From Lepeophtheirus salmonis (taxonomy: Eukaryota > Arthropoda > Copepoda > Siphonostomatoida > Caligidae): 64,000 nt of DNA. The stretch spans positions 47,360,492 through 47,424,491 of the forward strand of contig NC_052136.2 of the NCBI RefSeq assembly GCF_016086655.4, in the 5' to 3' direction. Position 1 is the stretch's first letter. Every line of letters starts with the position of its first letter. The translations under genes were made by a program, and so were the position numbers. Positions 1 through 12,655 of the stretch are shown here, piece by piece. The notes under the pieces were generated by a model. The model was not told the origin of the DNA. It did not search any database and worked only from the letters and a program-made list of their open reading frames with translations.

Positions 1-3000
1 TGAGAAGGATATGAATGTATCATCGACCAATAGCCTTGATAGTATTCACGACGTATAAATTGTTACGCCTTCTATCAATTTTTGTACTCAAAACACGAAG
101 AATGTGCTGTAACGTAGTTGTGATCCTCAAACTCATCTTCTCAAAGCGATCAAAGGAAAATCACATATAACTTTAAGTAACTTAAATCATGGTCAGGTTG
201 AAATAATTTAAAATAATTAATTTATATGTCTATAAGAAATTTTTTTAGACCTTTTAAAAAAATTGAAAAAACTGCATCAAAAATATTTAAAATTGAAAAA
301 AGAACTGAAAATAGCGATTGCACCAGCGACGCAGTGGTTCTGTTCTGGTAATATGGACGTCGAAGATGTCGATAAAATAATAAAAATCGTCGAGTTGGAC
401 CGGCATCTAAGCACTTATCCAATTGCCTAGAAACTTGAACTAGAAAACCGTTTGGAACTATCTAAATCAGATAATTCTAACAATGTTAATTTGATTGTCA
501 AAATAATGTAAAAAAACGCTCTGAATCTTTTATTTTACCTATTATACTTAGATTAATAGCTATTTATTTTATTAATATTTTTCAGAACAATTTTCACCAA
601 AGATAAGTGATAATTCTTTTTTGATTCAATTTTAATGTCAAAATTGATATTTTTAATTTGCAAATTTTAGAATGTTTTTATCCGTGATAGCTCATTTTTG
701 TATCCCGTGGTACCTCCTAAAGACCACAAAAGGTAAATTAATTTTAAGGAGCTCGATTACAGATTTTTTTTATTGTAATAAATTTCACAAGGTAATAGTG
801 GACCACATTTGTTGATTACCCAATATTATTAAATTGCTTAATGAAACCTAATTTTCCACATTCAGAAGTAATTTCGTAATGAAAAGAAATAAGTAACATT
901 ATGAATGAATATATATACAAGGTTTTTTCTGAAGAATTACAATATTATACGAGTGTATAACAACTATATATAGACGAGTACATTTAAATCTTGAGTTTCA
1001 ATACCGCCTTTAATCTCTATAAAATATTTCTAGTCTTAATTAACGTATGTAGTTATTTAAAAAGTTTGTATAATTTTTTTACATAATTTTTGTTTTTTTA
1101 AGCATCGAATTACACAGCAAATCCATTAATGAGTGGGTAAGTACAAAATATTAACAGAAGAAAAATTATAAATAGAGTATTATGTTCACAATGATTAGTC
1201 GTCCTTAATTCTTTAATATTTATGTACGTATGTTGGGACCTAATATATCATTTGTATATAACAAATCATTATTTTGATTCAATTAGAGAAATAAACATCA
1301 AGTATCTACGCTCTGAGAATAAACCAAAACGGAGTTGATTAAACTGACTGAAAGATGTGAAAATTATCAAAATCTTCAAGATCATATAAAAAAGATGATA
1401 CGTTTGTATGTCACAAATCCAAAGACAAAAAAGACTATATACAATATAATACGACTCCAAAAGTTTGGGTGCCCAACATTTACCATAGTATTGAGGTCCA
1501 AAGATCTTAACCGTCCGGATCCGAGAAAATGAAGATCTGTGTTATCTTTAGTCAAGTATAAGTGTATATATCTCCATAACTACCTATACAACAGCCTTTA
1601 CCCCTCAAACAAAGGTGAATTCTTAAAAAAATAACAAAGTGACATATTTAATGAAAGGAAACAACAGAAAATGGAACGGTAACGCCATCTATACTATCAT
1701 ATATCGGTACATCTTGTAAGAAAAATTTCTTGTATTGGCGTGCTTAAATGACAAAAACAGTATCATGTACACTGCAGTCACACTGACTCTGGTGGGCTAT
1801 TAACATGACACGTTAGTGGCAATGGTACGTGAGACAATTTACGGTTAATCTTATATATACATATATAAAATGAACTAAAATTTTGTCCTTTCTTATTTCC
1901 AAAAAATTACTTTTATAATTAAAAAAAAAAAATTATGACATGATTTTTTTCTTAATTCATATTAATGGCTTTCCTAAAAACACATAAGCATATTATATAA
2001 ATATAATGGTCATATTAGATTGATTTACAATCTGAAATGTTCCAATTTTTTAATTACATAAATATTATATGCTTTGATATAGATTCAATGATGCAATGAT
2101 TGAAATATGACTTTTTGTTTTGGAGTGATAAATGCCCCAACAAAGTGTAGTTGTACTATTATGCAGAAATTTACAAGATAGTTAATTTAATTTTACTTCA
2201 GAAGAAAAAGAAATGTTGTTATATGTACTTTAACCCATTAATACTATCAATTACCCAGCATTAATTATAACTCCTAAATGATTCCGTATTTTTAAATTTG
2301 ATATAAATATACTTTCGTCTTAATCTATATTGGTTCTTTGCCACTTTGTCATAGGACATTTGGCATTAATTTATGAATAAATCAGTTTGATGCGTCCTTA
2401 CTGTCTATTTTTAGTTATAATTGATGTTTTCTTTGAATTTCTTAATAAAAATATGTCGTGTTTATCTCTGAAAAATCCGTTAAGTATTGGTTTTAGGTTA
2501 AAATAATGATGGCAATAACCCCTTTGCTTCATATTATACTTACTTATTAATTCATAAGTATTCTCCCATATGAATAATTCATCTTTTCCGGTGAAATTTG
2601 ATAACGGACAAGAAATTCGCACTTTTTTCATTAAAATTGTTGTCATAAAAATTAATTGTATTACTTAATTGGTCTATAGTTCAAATTCATTACATAATTT
2701 CAATAGTATATGTATGCATTAAAAATTAGGGGAATAATTTAATAATTTTTTGATCAGAAACGTGTATTTGTTGTGGTTTTTAGAAATAACATTTTATATT
2801 TTAATTTAAAAATTCAAAGAAAAAATCATTTTTAAACAATAATAAACAATAAGGGCGTATTAACCTCTTTTTTCAATATATCAAGGTAAAAAATACTTTG
2901 ATGTAAAATAGCTTAAGGCAAAATGTCCTAAAGCAAAAGTATCTAGCGTCAAATAAACATATTTAAATTGCCTTTTTGAAACAGTATTGTAAATATGAAC

Positions 3001-4150
3001 CGAAGTTACTTTTTGGCAATTTTTGACAATTATATCATATTTGTATTAAAAATGGACTGATATCAAAATATTTTCCCACGTGATAATAATCAAAAATATT
3101 TAAAATCTCATATTTTTACGGTTGAGTAGATGTACCTCTAACCCTAAAAGGACCTTTTTTTGTTTTGTCAGAATTGGTTTATTTCGTTTTCCAATACATT
3201 CATACCCTAAAAAAATCAAAACTAAATATTTATTTGTATCCTTTTTAGGAACAAGATCTGGATGAAGATATATAAATTCTCAGGAATTATAATATATATA
3301 AATTAATTAATTACCATATGACAAAATTTATTGTGCTTAGTAAATTTTCGTAACAGTAGTTTGATAACTCAAAATTATTTTTATAAAAAAGTACAGATTC
3401 ATCAAATCAATCTTGGTTTAGTTATGTGAGTAAGATTACAGATACGATCCAGATATTTTGATATTTTGCTCAATATATGGACTTTCGAATTTTCATGTAA
3501 TATGTCACCCTACGTCTAATTATTGCATTATTCATAGAGCCCAATTTAAAGTAAAATGTTTACCGAATCAGAGCAATAATTAACGTAAGTTCCAAAAAAA
3601 AAAAAAATTTTAAATAAAAAACATAAATGACTTACTTTTTGGTTTATATGTGTTCGCCATAGTTTTTTCTTCAAGCAAAAGGAATTTGGTATTGTATAAA
3701 AATAATTTCACAATGATATTAATAGGTATAAATAATCAAAAGAATATTCATTAACTTATCAAAACATTAAAAAAAAGCACAACATATATTTCTAATTTTC
3801 ATGACCAAAAATTTTTAATATGTTGCAAGGAATCCCCCCACTTGGTATTTATGGGTTAAAATGAGTAAAATACTTAAGATATAAGAATATATGTTCCATA
3901 TCTATATTAGATTCACAGGTCATAAATATACCATCTTCAAACCAAAAAAACTCCTGGTGATGTTCGAATATATGCATATGTAATTTTGCATTCTCTTACA
4001 TATCATAAAAAGAATGAGATATTTGAGAAGAGGAGTTTTACAGACATCAGGAGGCAATATCTATTTCGTATTAAAGTAGTTGATATATTTGTCACCCGAA
4101 AAAATACCGCATTATTTTTTTGGGGTCGGTGTTAAGGGATTTTTTTGTAT
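1..4150. other. AT-rich stretch, no gene recognised
   Basis: I see no coding frame with family resemblance on either strand. The short open frames here (66, 63, 65 and 82 codons) are low-complexity and show no motif. A few short, loosely repeated phrases occur near 2905-2960 (variants of GGCAAAATGTCC), which could be the edge of an old repeat. Poly-A and poly-T runs are common. Confidence 0.6.
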
Positions 4151-4180
4151 TTTTTATCGTTTTTTAATGGTGGAACATAT

Positions 4181-4283
4181 TTTCGGTCTCTATACAATAA
4201 CTTTTTTTTGTCTCAATTTATGGAACTTTTTTTTTCGGTTTCAATCTATGTAGCAATTTTCTTTCCCGGCCTAATTTACGAAT
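4181..4283. repeat. Degenerate ~27-bp tandem repeat
   Basis: Four loosely matching units follow each other. Each has a T-rich run, then a CGGTCTC/TGTCTC/CGGTTTC/CGGCCT-like core, then AATTTA-like sequence. The units have drifted strongly, so the period is approximate. Confidence 0.4.
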
Positions 4284-4934
4284 TGTGTAAATATGATTTA
4301 TGACAGATGACGTTATTATAGGCCAATGTTTACAATTTTTAAAACAAACATGACATCATCAACAATTCAACGCTAAAATTGCTTGAGACAGAATTATTAA
4401 TTAAATAGATCCATACCGATTATGTATCAAAAACACGGATCCATACCGAATTTTGCTATGAGATCATAGATAGACTAAACTTAGTTAATTTACCAGATCA
4501 TATATGCTACTAAAAATCATAACGGACCAGGATTTATATACTGAACACCAACACCAGTACACTCCATTCATATTAATGTTCTTTCCTGTATCCCTCCCCT
4601 AATTAAAGAATTTCGTATAAAAAATATTAAGTGCACAGTAAGGTGTTTATACATAATGATGTGTAGAAATTGAAATCGTGACTATTCAAAATGACATGAT
4701 GCAAATTTATATTCATATCTATATTAAGTAAACAATGCATTAAATAGCAAAGGTAGTATTAGTCTTACACAACCATAATTTACTAATAATTTTAACTTTA
4801 ATTTATGGCAGAAGGTCTAGTTAGCTGTGCAATTTGAGCACTTTCACTGTGGGGATAAATCATTATTTATGTATTTTCAATAATATAAAAAAATCAACTC
4901 TTAAGCCTTTTTCTCTCAAATTTTTAAATTAATT

Positions 4935-5520
4935 CTAATTAGAAAAATATTTGATAAAATATATTTTTTTTCGCCATAAAATGATTAAATAACTAAATTT
5001 ACTCCTAATTTTTCGCAAGTTTTGCACAAATTCATACAGTGTCATATGACTACTCTTGTAAAATAGTTTTTCTTTCAACATTTTTTGGAGATACGCCAAG
5101 ATTGGATAAATACCAACTTGCAACTTGTCGTCAAAATTCAAGTTGATTTTTATTATCATATTTTGACAATTGCCATGCATTTTCCAAAATTGTATGGAGC
5201 CTCCATGTAATATGTTCTAACACCATTTTTTGCCTTTGACGGCACTTTTTCATAACCAGGCTAAGTAATTCATTATCAAAAGAGAGTTCAAAAAACTCAT
5301 TAGGTAGAGTCGAATTTATACTTGGAATTAATGTTACAGTATCTGTTAATTCGTTTTCTTTTTTCCAATTAAATTTTTTTGATGTAGTTTTGTTGAAGGA
5401 ACAAGTGGGAAAGGGACTATTTATGTCACTTTTTTTCAAAATATCCCAAAAATTCGGTAAAAGAATATCAGCATTGGCAGAAAGTTGCGTACCGGGCAAA
5501 TTAGAAGGTGAATATTTTTC
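4935..5520 (-). pseudogene. piggyBac-like transposase relic
   Basis: Two overlapping minus-strand frames (5131-5499 and 4935-5180) look like one broken protein. The first has a tryptophan-containing stretch, then LPNEFFELSFDNELLSLV, which resembles the piggyBac segment where a proline and FF.L.FD.ELL precede the TN.YA motif. The second has FDDKLQVGIYPILAYLQ followed by SSHMTLYEF, resembling the piggyBac region (dkl.kvrpll..l, then the lsiDE motif). The catalytic DE is not preserved (LYE instead). No TTAA-flanked termini were found. The call rests on remembered family pattern only; it could be another DDE family. Confidence 0.45.
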
Positions 5521-5549
5521 TTCATATTCGAAACTCTAAATTGATGGTG

Positions 5550-8500
5550 TTAAGATGAATGACATATATTCCTTCATGTAACTTCAGCAATCTAATTGAT
5601 ATTTACGACGGCAAAAAGGATAGAAAAAAAAATTATTGACAGAATTATTATAATTTTTCGAATGTGTTTAATTAGTAAATAAAAGTGTTTTATTCTCAGT
5701 TAAGTAATTGCGTGTTAAAAAGAACATGACAAAGGGAAGGTTAAATAATTTGTATGTACATTTTATGACTCGAGGTTTTTTGAGGTCGCAGCTGTTTTGT
5801 GTTACAAATGTCTCTGTCATTTCTTACATTGATCAACGGTTATCTTTTCAATAAATTCCATTTTTCGGAAATTATAAATATTTTTTTAAATTATTCTCAT
5901 TGTATTAAACAACTATGATGAACATTTAAGGCTACAACTTTTTTCACAAGCGTGAAAAGGGGCTGTTGTAACTATCTCTAGTCTCCCTTTAATATATATT
6001 TATGTATAAACAGTATTTATCATTTTTTTTAAAAAAGTAAGACTGTAATAACTTTATTGTACGTTGAAAGATAATTATATGAATTAGTTGATATGATTTC
6101 ATGCACTAAATAACTGGAATTCAACTAAAAAATAGTAAACTTAATTAAATGTCTATTATCATTGCCTTATTTGTATTAAATTAAATTTATAACAAACCTT
6201 TATATTTTTCTTCTTAAAAATAATTAAAATAAAATATATATTACCGAGTTTTAAATTACTTTTCAAAAAGATGACTTTAACTTGAATTATAGTACTAGAC
6301 ATATGCAAAAAAGTTGGGAAATCCCTTAAGAGATGTACAAAACATCTTAAGGTAATAATATAAAAATATGACGCTGGATGTGTAATGCATGCTATCACGA
6401 TAATATTTTATGCAATCAAACTTTATATTGTACATAACTAATTATACTAATGGCTCCCAAAATGAACATTTTTTTAATCAACATAAGTTTAATTATAAAA
6501 ATATTTTAAGGCGTATGTTGAAAGTATTGAATAACCTTGTCATATCTATACCTTTTCTCCATCTTCTTTATTAAGGGAGCAAGTCCAATTATTTTTCTAA
6601 AATCTATTTAATTTTCCATCAATTATTTTATTGCACTTTAATATCAATTACAAATGTCTTTCATTTTCTTAGTATGCAAAAAAGTTGAAGAGTATACAGA
6701 ATGTAAATATAACTTTGACACACTTTAGATCAATGAAACATTTTTTATACTTAGGTTATAATATATATTATTCGATGACCACTTTATTTTTTGATATATG
6801 GTACAGTGAACAAACAATTTATATTGTAATCAATAAGAAGTCATTTAGAGGCCTCATCACCCTTAATTAGCTTCAAAGTGATGAGTAGACCTTAATATAT
6901 TAACGCCTATAGTGAGCATATGAACAAAGCAATTATTTATACAATTTAATTTTCTTAATTTGAAAATATGAACTATCATCATATTCTATATTCTTGAAAG
7001 AGTTTTGGATAAATTTCTACATTTTATAATATTTTTAATGCTTTAATCCAGCGTTAGTTAATTTTTCACAAATTTTGATAAAATTAATTAAAATGCATTT
7101 TGAATTATTTTCTATTGTCATACTTTAACAAATAAATTTTTGTCCTGAAGGGTGAAGATTTTATATTTACAAGTTTAAGATTATAAGAAATATGTTTTAT
7201 ATGTATATAAAATATAAAAATAATTAAAATTTAATGATATTTGTCTAGTATGAATCCAGCATTTTTCTCGGCCATAAGACGTTCGTTTTAAAGAAAAAAT
7301 ATTTTTCTTTCTTTATTAAATCCATTTTAGCTAATATGCAAAGCTTCAATTTAAAATATTGAACAAAAGAAATGTATTTCTTGGGGCTAATGCGTTAATA
7401 ATGTACCCTATTTCAAATTTGGCCCAATCCTCAGTTCTTTGTTCCTTCAAATTTGGTGAATATTTGACACCAACTGTAATTTCGCTACGATACCATATGC
7501 TGTAATCAAAGCAGCAGTGGTACAACAAGGATGAAGGCCAACATTGCTTTGGCTAATAAATAAAAAGTGGTTTTACTAGTAAAGAATGGCCCAGGTATTT
7601 TACTATCGTAACATATCGTTTTATTTTAAATAAAGTTGATTATGGTAAATTTATTTTATTAGATATTTCTCAAACTTTGTCAATGGCTTGCTTTATGTAG
7701 ATAAATTATTTTAGATTTTTTGATGAATCACTTTTTGAGAATTTAAAGGCATCATATAGCTATATCAAATTGTGATTTAATTTTATTATTGTTATTGCCC
7801 CTTTTCAAACTGTGCACGGAGCCTGCATTTTGCCTCTTTAAAATCTGTTCAAATATTGGAATTTTTTTTTGTTAATTCAGAACAATAACAGATCAATAAA
7901 AAATATTAGAGAACCTTATGGACTGCAATTTAGCATACTGTTCATAATTTATAAGTGATTATGAGTTAATTTTATAACTGGTATTGTTTTGCAAAACATT
8001 TCACATATCAAAGGTATTTCATCAAAGTAACTAATTATTATTATGATATTTATTTAGTACACGCAGGTATTTAGGTTTGTTTTAACTTAAATCCCGACGA
8101 TGTAGGCATATTATTTACATACACATAAACTGCAAGTACAAATAATAAATATCTATTTGTGTGGTCTACTTGAACAAGAATAAAATAATAGAAATAGAAT
8201 GACTTCGCCCAAGTTTCCTTAACTATGTACATACATAAATAAACATGGGTACATGTACAGAACACAGCCTTGAAAGATTCTCTTTTGGATGTTTAATAGT
8301 AAGAGATGGAGAGAAAAAATTTGAAATTACATTGCTTTATACTTCAAAAACATATGTATGTATGTAAAATAATTACATTCATGTGGCTTTAAGGTAAGGA
8401 TTCTCAACAAGCAGCCTGCAGGCCAAGTTCAGACTGCGAATGAATTTCATACGGATAGCAAATATAACTGAAAAACACTAATAAAAAATTAAATACATAA

Positions 8501-8800
8501 GTTAAGAAAATTGACAAAAATACGCATGATTTGCTTGATATTGGTATAATTAATTAAATTTTGCTTTTATAGCACAACTGACACGCATGACCCAATAATT
8601 TCGGGAAGAGATAAATTTTTACCCCCAATTATGCAATTTATATATGGACCGATTTCAGTGTTCCCTGGTTAGATCCAATATTTAAAAGATGGTGTAACAC
8701 TAAACTTCAATCCGTTGGCATAATCAGTAGTGATGAAAATCGCATGTTATAAAAGCATATTAAAAAAACCAAAAATCAACATCACAATTTGAAAAGATTT
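5550..8800. other. AT-rich stretch, no gene recognised
   Basis: Only short, low-complexity open frames occur (60-79 codons). I see no conserved motif, RNA gene or paired repeat. ATGTATGT-type simple sequence appears near 8349-8365. Confidence 0.55.
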
Positions 8801-8802
8801 CA

Positions 8803-9300
8803 GAGGGGAGGAAATTAGCTTTTAGGAAGTTTCAAGAGATCAGCCACAAGCAATTGTGACGACCAGAGAAGGAAATAAACAAGAACTAGGCAAGAATTAC
8901 TCTGATGCTGGGGATCTTAATTCTTCTTTGAGTCCAGGAAAGATTTACAATTATAACTCTGCAACAAATCCTCAGGGTTACTTTGCGTCTGTTATGGGCA
9001 CACACAAATATTCATTCAGGTTTTGAATATAAATGAATGTAATAGATAAGGAATTTCACTCCTCAGGAGTTTATTAATAATAACAATAGCTAAGGAAAGA
9101 AAAATACTCTCCATTTGTCCTACTCAAAAATAAAAAACTGGCAAGCTAAAAAAAAACAACACCTGATTTTGATCGCTTGGGAGCATAATTATGGAGTTAT
9201 AATAAGAATAAATGTCGGCTTATTGAGCAGAACTCTTTTTCCTTTGCCAAGCTTGATTCTTTGAATGTCCCACAGAAGTGCTCTTCTGTCCTGAATGTAG
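8803..9300 (+). repeat. Dispersed repeat, copy A (unnamed family)
   Basis: This segment aligns by eye, same orientation, with 18963-19445. The best-matching part is about 8850-9110 against 19003-19270. Shared landmarks in order are GAAGGAAAT.AACA, TTCAGTCCA/TTGAGTCCAGG, ACAATTATA, AATCCTCA..GTTACT, CACACAAAT.TTCA, GAGTTTA.TAATAA and ATAGCT.AGGAA. No terminal repeats or target duplication were identified, and no transposase is recognisable, so the class is unknown. Confidence 0.6.
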
Positions 9301-10315
9301 AAGTTCTCAAAACTTCTATTTCTATATTTTTCGTTATGGCAGATAGCGGGAAAATTAAAATTTCGGAAAATTTTTAAATAAAATACAATTTTTTCATTTG
9401 TGTGACTTGTGAGATGATTTCTTTATCTCGTTTTGGCTAATACCCAAAAACTGTAGTAAAGTTTTCCTATAAGGAGTCCTTACTTTTTGTTATGTACATT
9501 ATTTGGCAATGCCAAAAGAATAAAAATCAAACATAGATAATCAATTATAAAATGTTCAAAGACGTTTTGTTAAACTAATTGTGATCTCTCTATTGTACTC
9601 CTTCAACTTCTAAGGTATTTTGCCTTTCTAACCTTCAAATGTATATTTTTGCAACTAAAAATATTTTTCGCTCCTAGTAGCTTTCCAATATTACACCATA
9701 AGCATGAATTAATAATTTGTATAGCTTCTTACAAATGCACCTTCATAATTTAAATGATAGTCTGAAAGAAGACTATTAAGTTTTGTAAACTATAGAGAAT
9801 ATTTATATATCTATTTTAAATATTTCATACAGAATACGACATCTCCATTTATGATATTCATCGTTAGGTTGTAGATAAATAAGAAAGACTCCAAAAAAAA
9901 AAAAAAGTTCTTAGAAACATCGATGATGAATGCCAAAGTTTGTATGTAACTCCAAAGTAATGAAATACCATTCACAAAAAAAAAAATGAATTTGAAGAAT
10001 TTACATATAAAACTGAGCAAAAATATGAAGCACACAAGGTATTACAAGGACTCCGTGAACGAAAAAATTACTATCCACCGGCATCTTAAAAAAAGAACTC
10101 AAAAATTAACTAAGTGCCCCTGACAATTTTTTAAAATGTCGATCTTCCGAGTCTAAAATTGAATTACACTTATAACACCTCAACGTTACTCTCCGTCATT
10201 CATGTTCAAATAAATTTGGGGTCACAATTTATAGTTAATACGTATATTATATATATAACTCGAAAGAAGCAAACTCGGGGCTCAAATAAAGAACATCACA
10301 AATATCCCGAATAAC

Positions 10316-10850
10316 TGAGCCAGTTCCAAATCCAAGGGCTTGTTTACGATCGGCTAACCATTTGCAAGCATGGTCAGTTCCAGAACTTTCAGACCGAGAC
10401 ATCTGCACGATACGTATCAAAATAGATGGACTAGTAACTTATATCTCTGTTGCTGACCTTGACCAATTATTATCTATTGAGAATGAAGTATTATTACGTA
10501 TCATTAAGCATTGTGAACAAGAAAAAAAGTTATTCCTCTTAGCTATGGGCAAATGCCCACTATCAAGTGTGGGGTAGTAGAGAAACTGACACAAGAGGAG
10601 ACTCTGGAAGACATCATTCATGAAAACAATCCGACTGTTATAAACGAAAGGAATAAGCCTACTTTCACCACCTCAACGAGCCAGTTCAACCATCGACATC
10701 AAAATTGTGAATCAACATGCATTCAACAAGGTCGAAATAATAGGGTGGCATGTAGATCTTAGACCATCAATCATCTCTACAGCTGGGTTTAAAGACGAAG
10801 ATGGAAACACTGGGGCTAGATGGAACATCACCAAAAGTGATTTATCAATC
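10316..10850 (+). pseudogene. Non-LTR endonuclease (EEP) domain, frameshifted
   Basis: The frame starting at 10316 reads through RACLRSANHLQAWSVPELSD, then a valine/isoleucine-rich strand and a conserved-looking helix, up to the position where EEP nucleases carry the DxNAH motif. Here the sequence reads MGKCP or, one frame over, GQMPT, so the motif is damaged by a frameshift and substitution. Further frameshifted pieces follow: YQVWGSRETDTRGDS (the VWGS..N.RG block), NNPTVINERNKPTFTTSTS (the N-G-PTF block), then STIDIKIVNQ and IIGWHVDL (the S.IDiT...W.V block). At least three frameshifts separate these blocks. The domain would nick target DNA for target-primed reverse transcription. Confidence 0.75.
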
Positions 10851-10854
10851 TGTC

Positions 10855-11215
10855 ATTTAATGGCTTCATTGAATAAAGAGGCTTCTGCATTTCAATATTT
10901 TTCTATAGCACAAGGGGTAGAAGCTATTTAATAATTAGATCAGACTCGCCATTAACAATTGCTGCAATCTTTAATCCACTTATTACTAATAAAGGATTTT
11001 TAAAATATGAAGAAACTATCAATAAAGGAATGAATAAGAAAAATAATCATCTAGAATGGTGCAAGGGACACTTTGACATAACGGGAAATGAATTTGCAGA
11101 TCAACTAGCAAAGAGGTGTACTGAAAACCAAAACCAGTTTACTATTAGGACGCCTCCAACCTACATAAAGAAGGTAATTAATGACTTCTTCTATCAATAT
11201 TGGTGTGTATAAAAA
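10855..11215 (+). pseudogene. Non-LTR RNase H domain
   Basis: A segment reading AFQYFSIAQGVEAI (the E-containing helix of RNase H, usually FQAE..AI..a) is followed by SDSPLTIAAIFNP (the SDS motif) and by LEWCKGHFDITGNEFADQLA, which carries the W..GH...GNE.AD.LA signature with histidine and aspartate retained. One stop (TAA near 10929) and a frame change break the domain. It follows the endonuclease remnant almost without a gap, so the polymerase between them has been lost. After the domain the frame continues with TYIKKVINDFFYQYW, which is also found in the 54.3 kb copy. Confidence 0.8.
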
Positions 11216-11318
11216 AGACCAAAGTATGAAACATACACAACCTATGCTTCATAAGCCGAAGTTGAAGTGTATCAAGCTCAGAAAAGAAGAATGAGACTCG
11301 TTGTGCACTCCTACACTA

Positions 11319-11346
11319 CAGTATGTCCAAAAATTTATGGTGGTTT
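11319..11346 (+). repeat. Left terminal inverted repeat of the nested Tc1-like element
   Basis: Matches the reverse complement of 12626-12653 at most positions (both contain TATGTCC followed by AAAAATT/CAAAATT and ATGGYGGT). The boundary is set by the TA dinucleotides. Confidence 0.8.
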
Positions 11347-11499
11347 ATTTAAAAGATCACGAAATAACCTAAACATGGGATTTTTTTGGCGAAAAACTTT
11401 TTTTACGTCCCAATAACGACTTTTAAGCTTAATACACCTTTTTATGAGTTTTGACCTTCATACAGATTACTCAAAGTATCTGCATACATTTTTTCCAAC

Positions 11500-12518
11500 C
11501 TTTTGTCAGTTTTTTTTTAATTCATCCTCTGAGGTTGCTGGCGCATTTTCATTGAGTCCTCAGTGGACCAAGGCTCACAAATTTTAAATGGAAGACAAAT
11601 CAGGACTGTTGGCAGGCCATGTGCCTTTGCCCCAGAAAGAATCCTAGTTGTCTGAACACCACTTTGGTGCCTTTTTGGAGAGTTGAGCAGGGTCTCCATC
11701 CTGTTACAAAATGGTTATTGATGTGTCAGACAACATTTTCCTCTTCAAAGGAGGTCCAGTTTCTTCAGTATGAGACAAAGCTTACATCAGAGACTTGTAG
11801 AAGATCTCTGTTACTTAGTACTCGGCCGTCACAGTTTGGTTTCGTGGAATCAGGTGAAGATCTGAAACTGCCTGGTGGCTGATAACGTCTCGACCTGAAT
11901 TTTGAGAGGACATTTCACAGTAGGAGTGTGTTCCACATCTCCTTTATGTCTTGCGCAAACCCGATCTGTTTGGCGATTTGGAGCATGAAATAGCTCAAAT
12001 GGACTTTCATTACTGTATAGGATACATTTCCAGTCATCTGCAGTCTAGTGTTTCCGCTCACAACATAATTGAAGCCGGGCCTTTCTTTGGTTATCTGAAA
12101 GTTCGGGATGCAGACGAGGTTTGTATGGCAAAGAATTCAAAGAGTGCCTCAGGTAGTTGTGGACAAATGACTTGGATATTGGATAGCGCGTTTAAGTCGA
12201 TCTTGGATAAACTTGCCTTGTTGATTGCCTATTTTTGGTCAAAAATTTTGAAATCACCAGCTTGGGAACATTGCTACTTTTTTTCTTCCTTCCTCGACTC
12301 TTCTGATTTTTAAGGGTTTATCCATCCTTCCTTTTCTTATACCAATTCTCAATGGTCCTGAGAGGAAACTGTAACCTTTGAGCAACGTCTCTCTGGCTTG
12401 ATTCACCATCTATCATGCTAACAACCTTGGCCATAGTCTCCGAAGAGTACTCACATTTAATTTCAACAAACCTCCTGTGGTGTATTCTGAGCCCTTTTAT
12501 ATTAAATGCAATCTTCAA
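11500..12518 (-). pseudogene. Tc1-like transposase relic, DD37E-type spacing
   Basis: The N-terminus is an open frame (12318-12518) with a helix-turn-helix pattern: SSETMAKVVSMIDGESSQRD then VAQRLQFPLRTIENWYKKRK. The rest is a series of broken frames. Near 11670-11690 the second catalytic aspartate is visible in QDGDPAQLSKKAPKW, and at about 11580-11600 GTWPANSPDLSSI precedes NLW. The residue that should be the third acidic residue (E of the usual IENLW) is a TAA stop, which differs from GAA by one base. Counting from the second D to that codon gives 37 residues between, as in DD37E families. Several further stops and frameshifts are present. Confidence 0.75.
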
Positions 12519-12625
12519 AAATTATTCAATCAGAAAAATTCAATATTGCCTAATGATTGTATCAGCCAATTTCTGATTATTCCAACCAGAAATATTTTTT
12601 TATTATTATAAAACGGATATTTTTA

Positions 12626-12653
12626 ACACCGCCATCAATTTTGGGACATAGTG
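12626..12653 (-). repeat. Right terminal inverted repeat of the nested Tc1-like element
   Basis: Inverted partner of 11319-11346. It is followed directly by TA, then by sequence continuing the interrupted non-LTR element. Confidence 0.8.
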
Positions 12654-12655
12654 TA

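Larger units (their letters stand above)
11319..12653 (-). mobile_element. Tc1/mariner-like element with TA duplication, nested in the non-LTR element
   Basis: The ends are inverted repeats: 11319 onward reads CAGTATGTCCAAAAATTTAT and the reverse complement of the right end reads CACTATGTCCCAAAATTGAT. TA dinucleotides flank both sides (11317-11318 and 12654-12655). Length is 1335 bp. A transposase relic lies on the minus strand. Sequence on the two sides joins up when compared with the uninterrupted copy at about 54430-54480, which confirms the insertion boundaries. Confidence 0.85.

Noticed and set aside
8395..8460. GGATTCTCAACAAGCAGCCT phrase considered as a hAT end
   Set aside because: Only a vague likeness, no partner end and no nearby transposase.
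11951..12313. 120-codon open frame on + inside the nested Tc1-like element
   Set aside because: The minus-strand reading of the same bases fits a decayed transposase between the helix-turn-helix and the D2 block; the + frame is a shadow.
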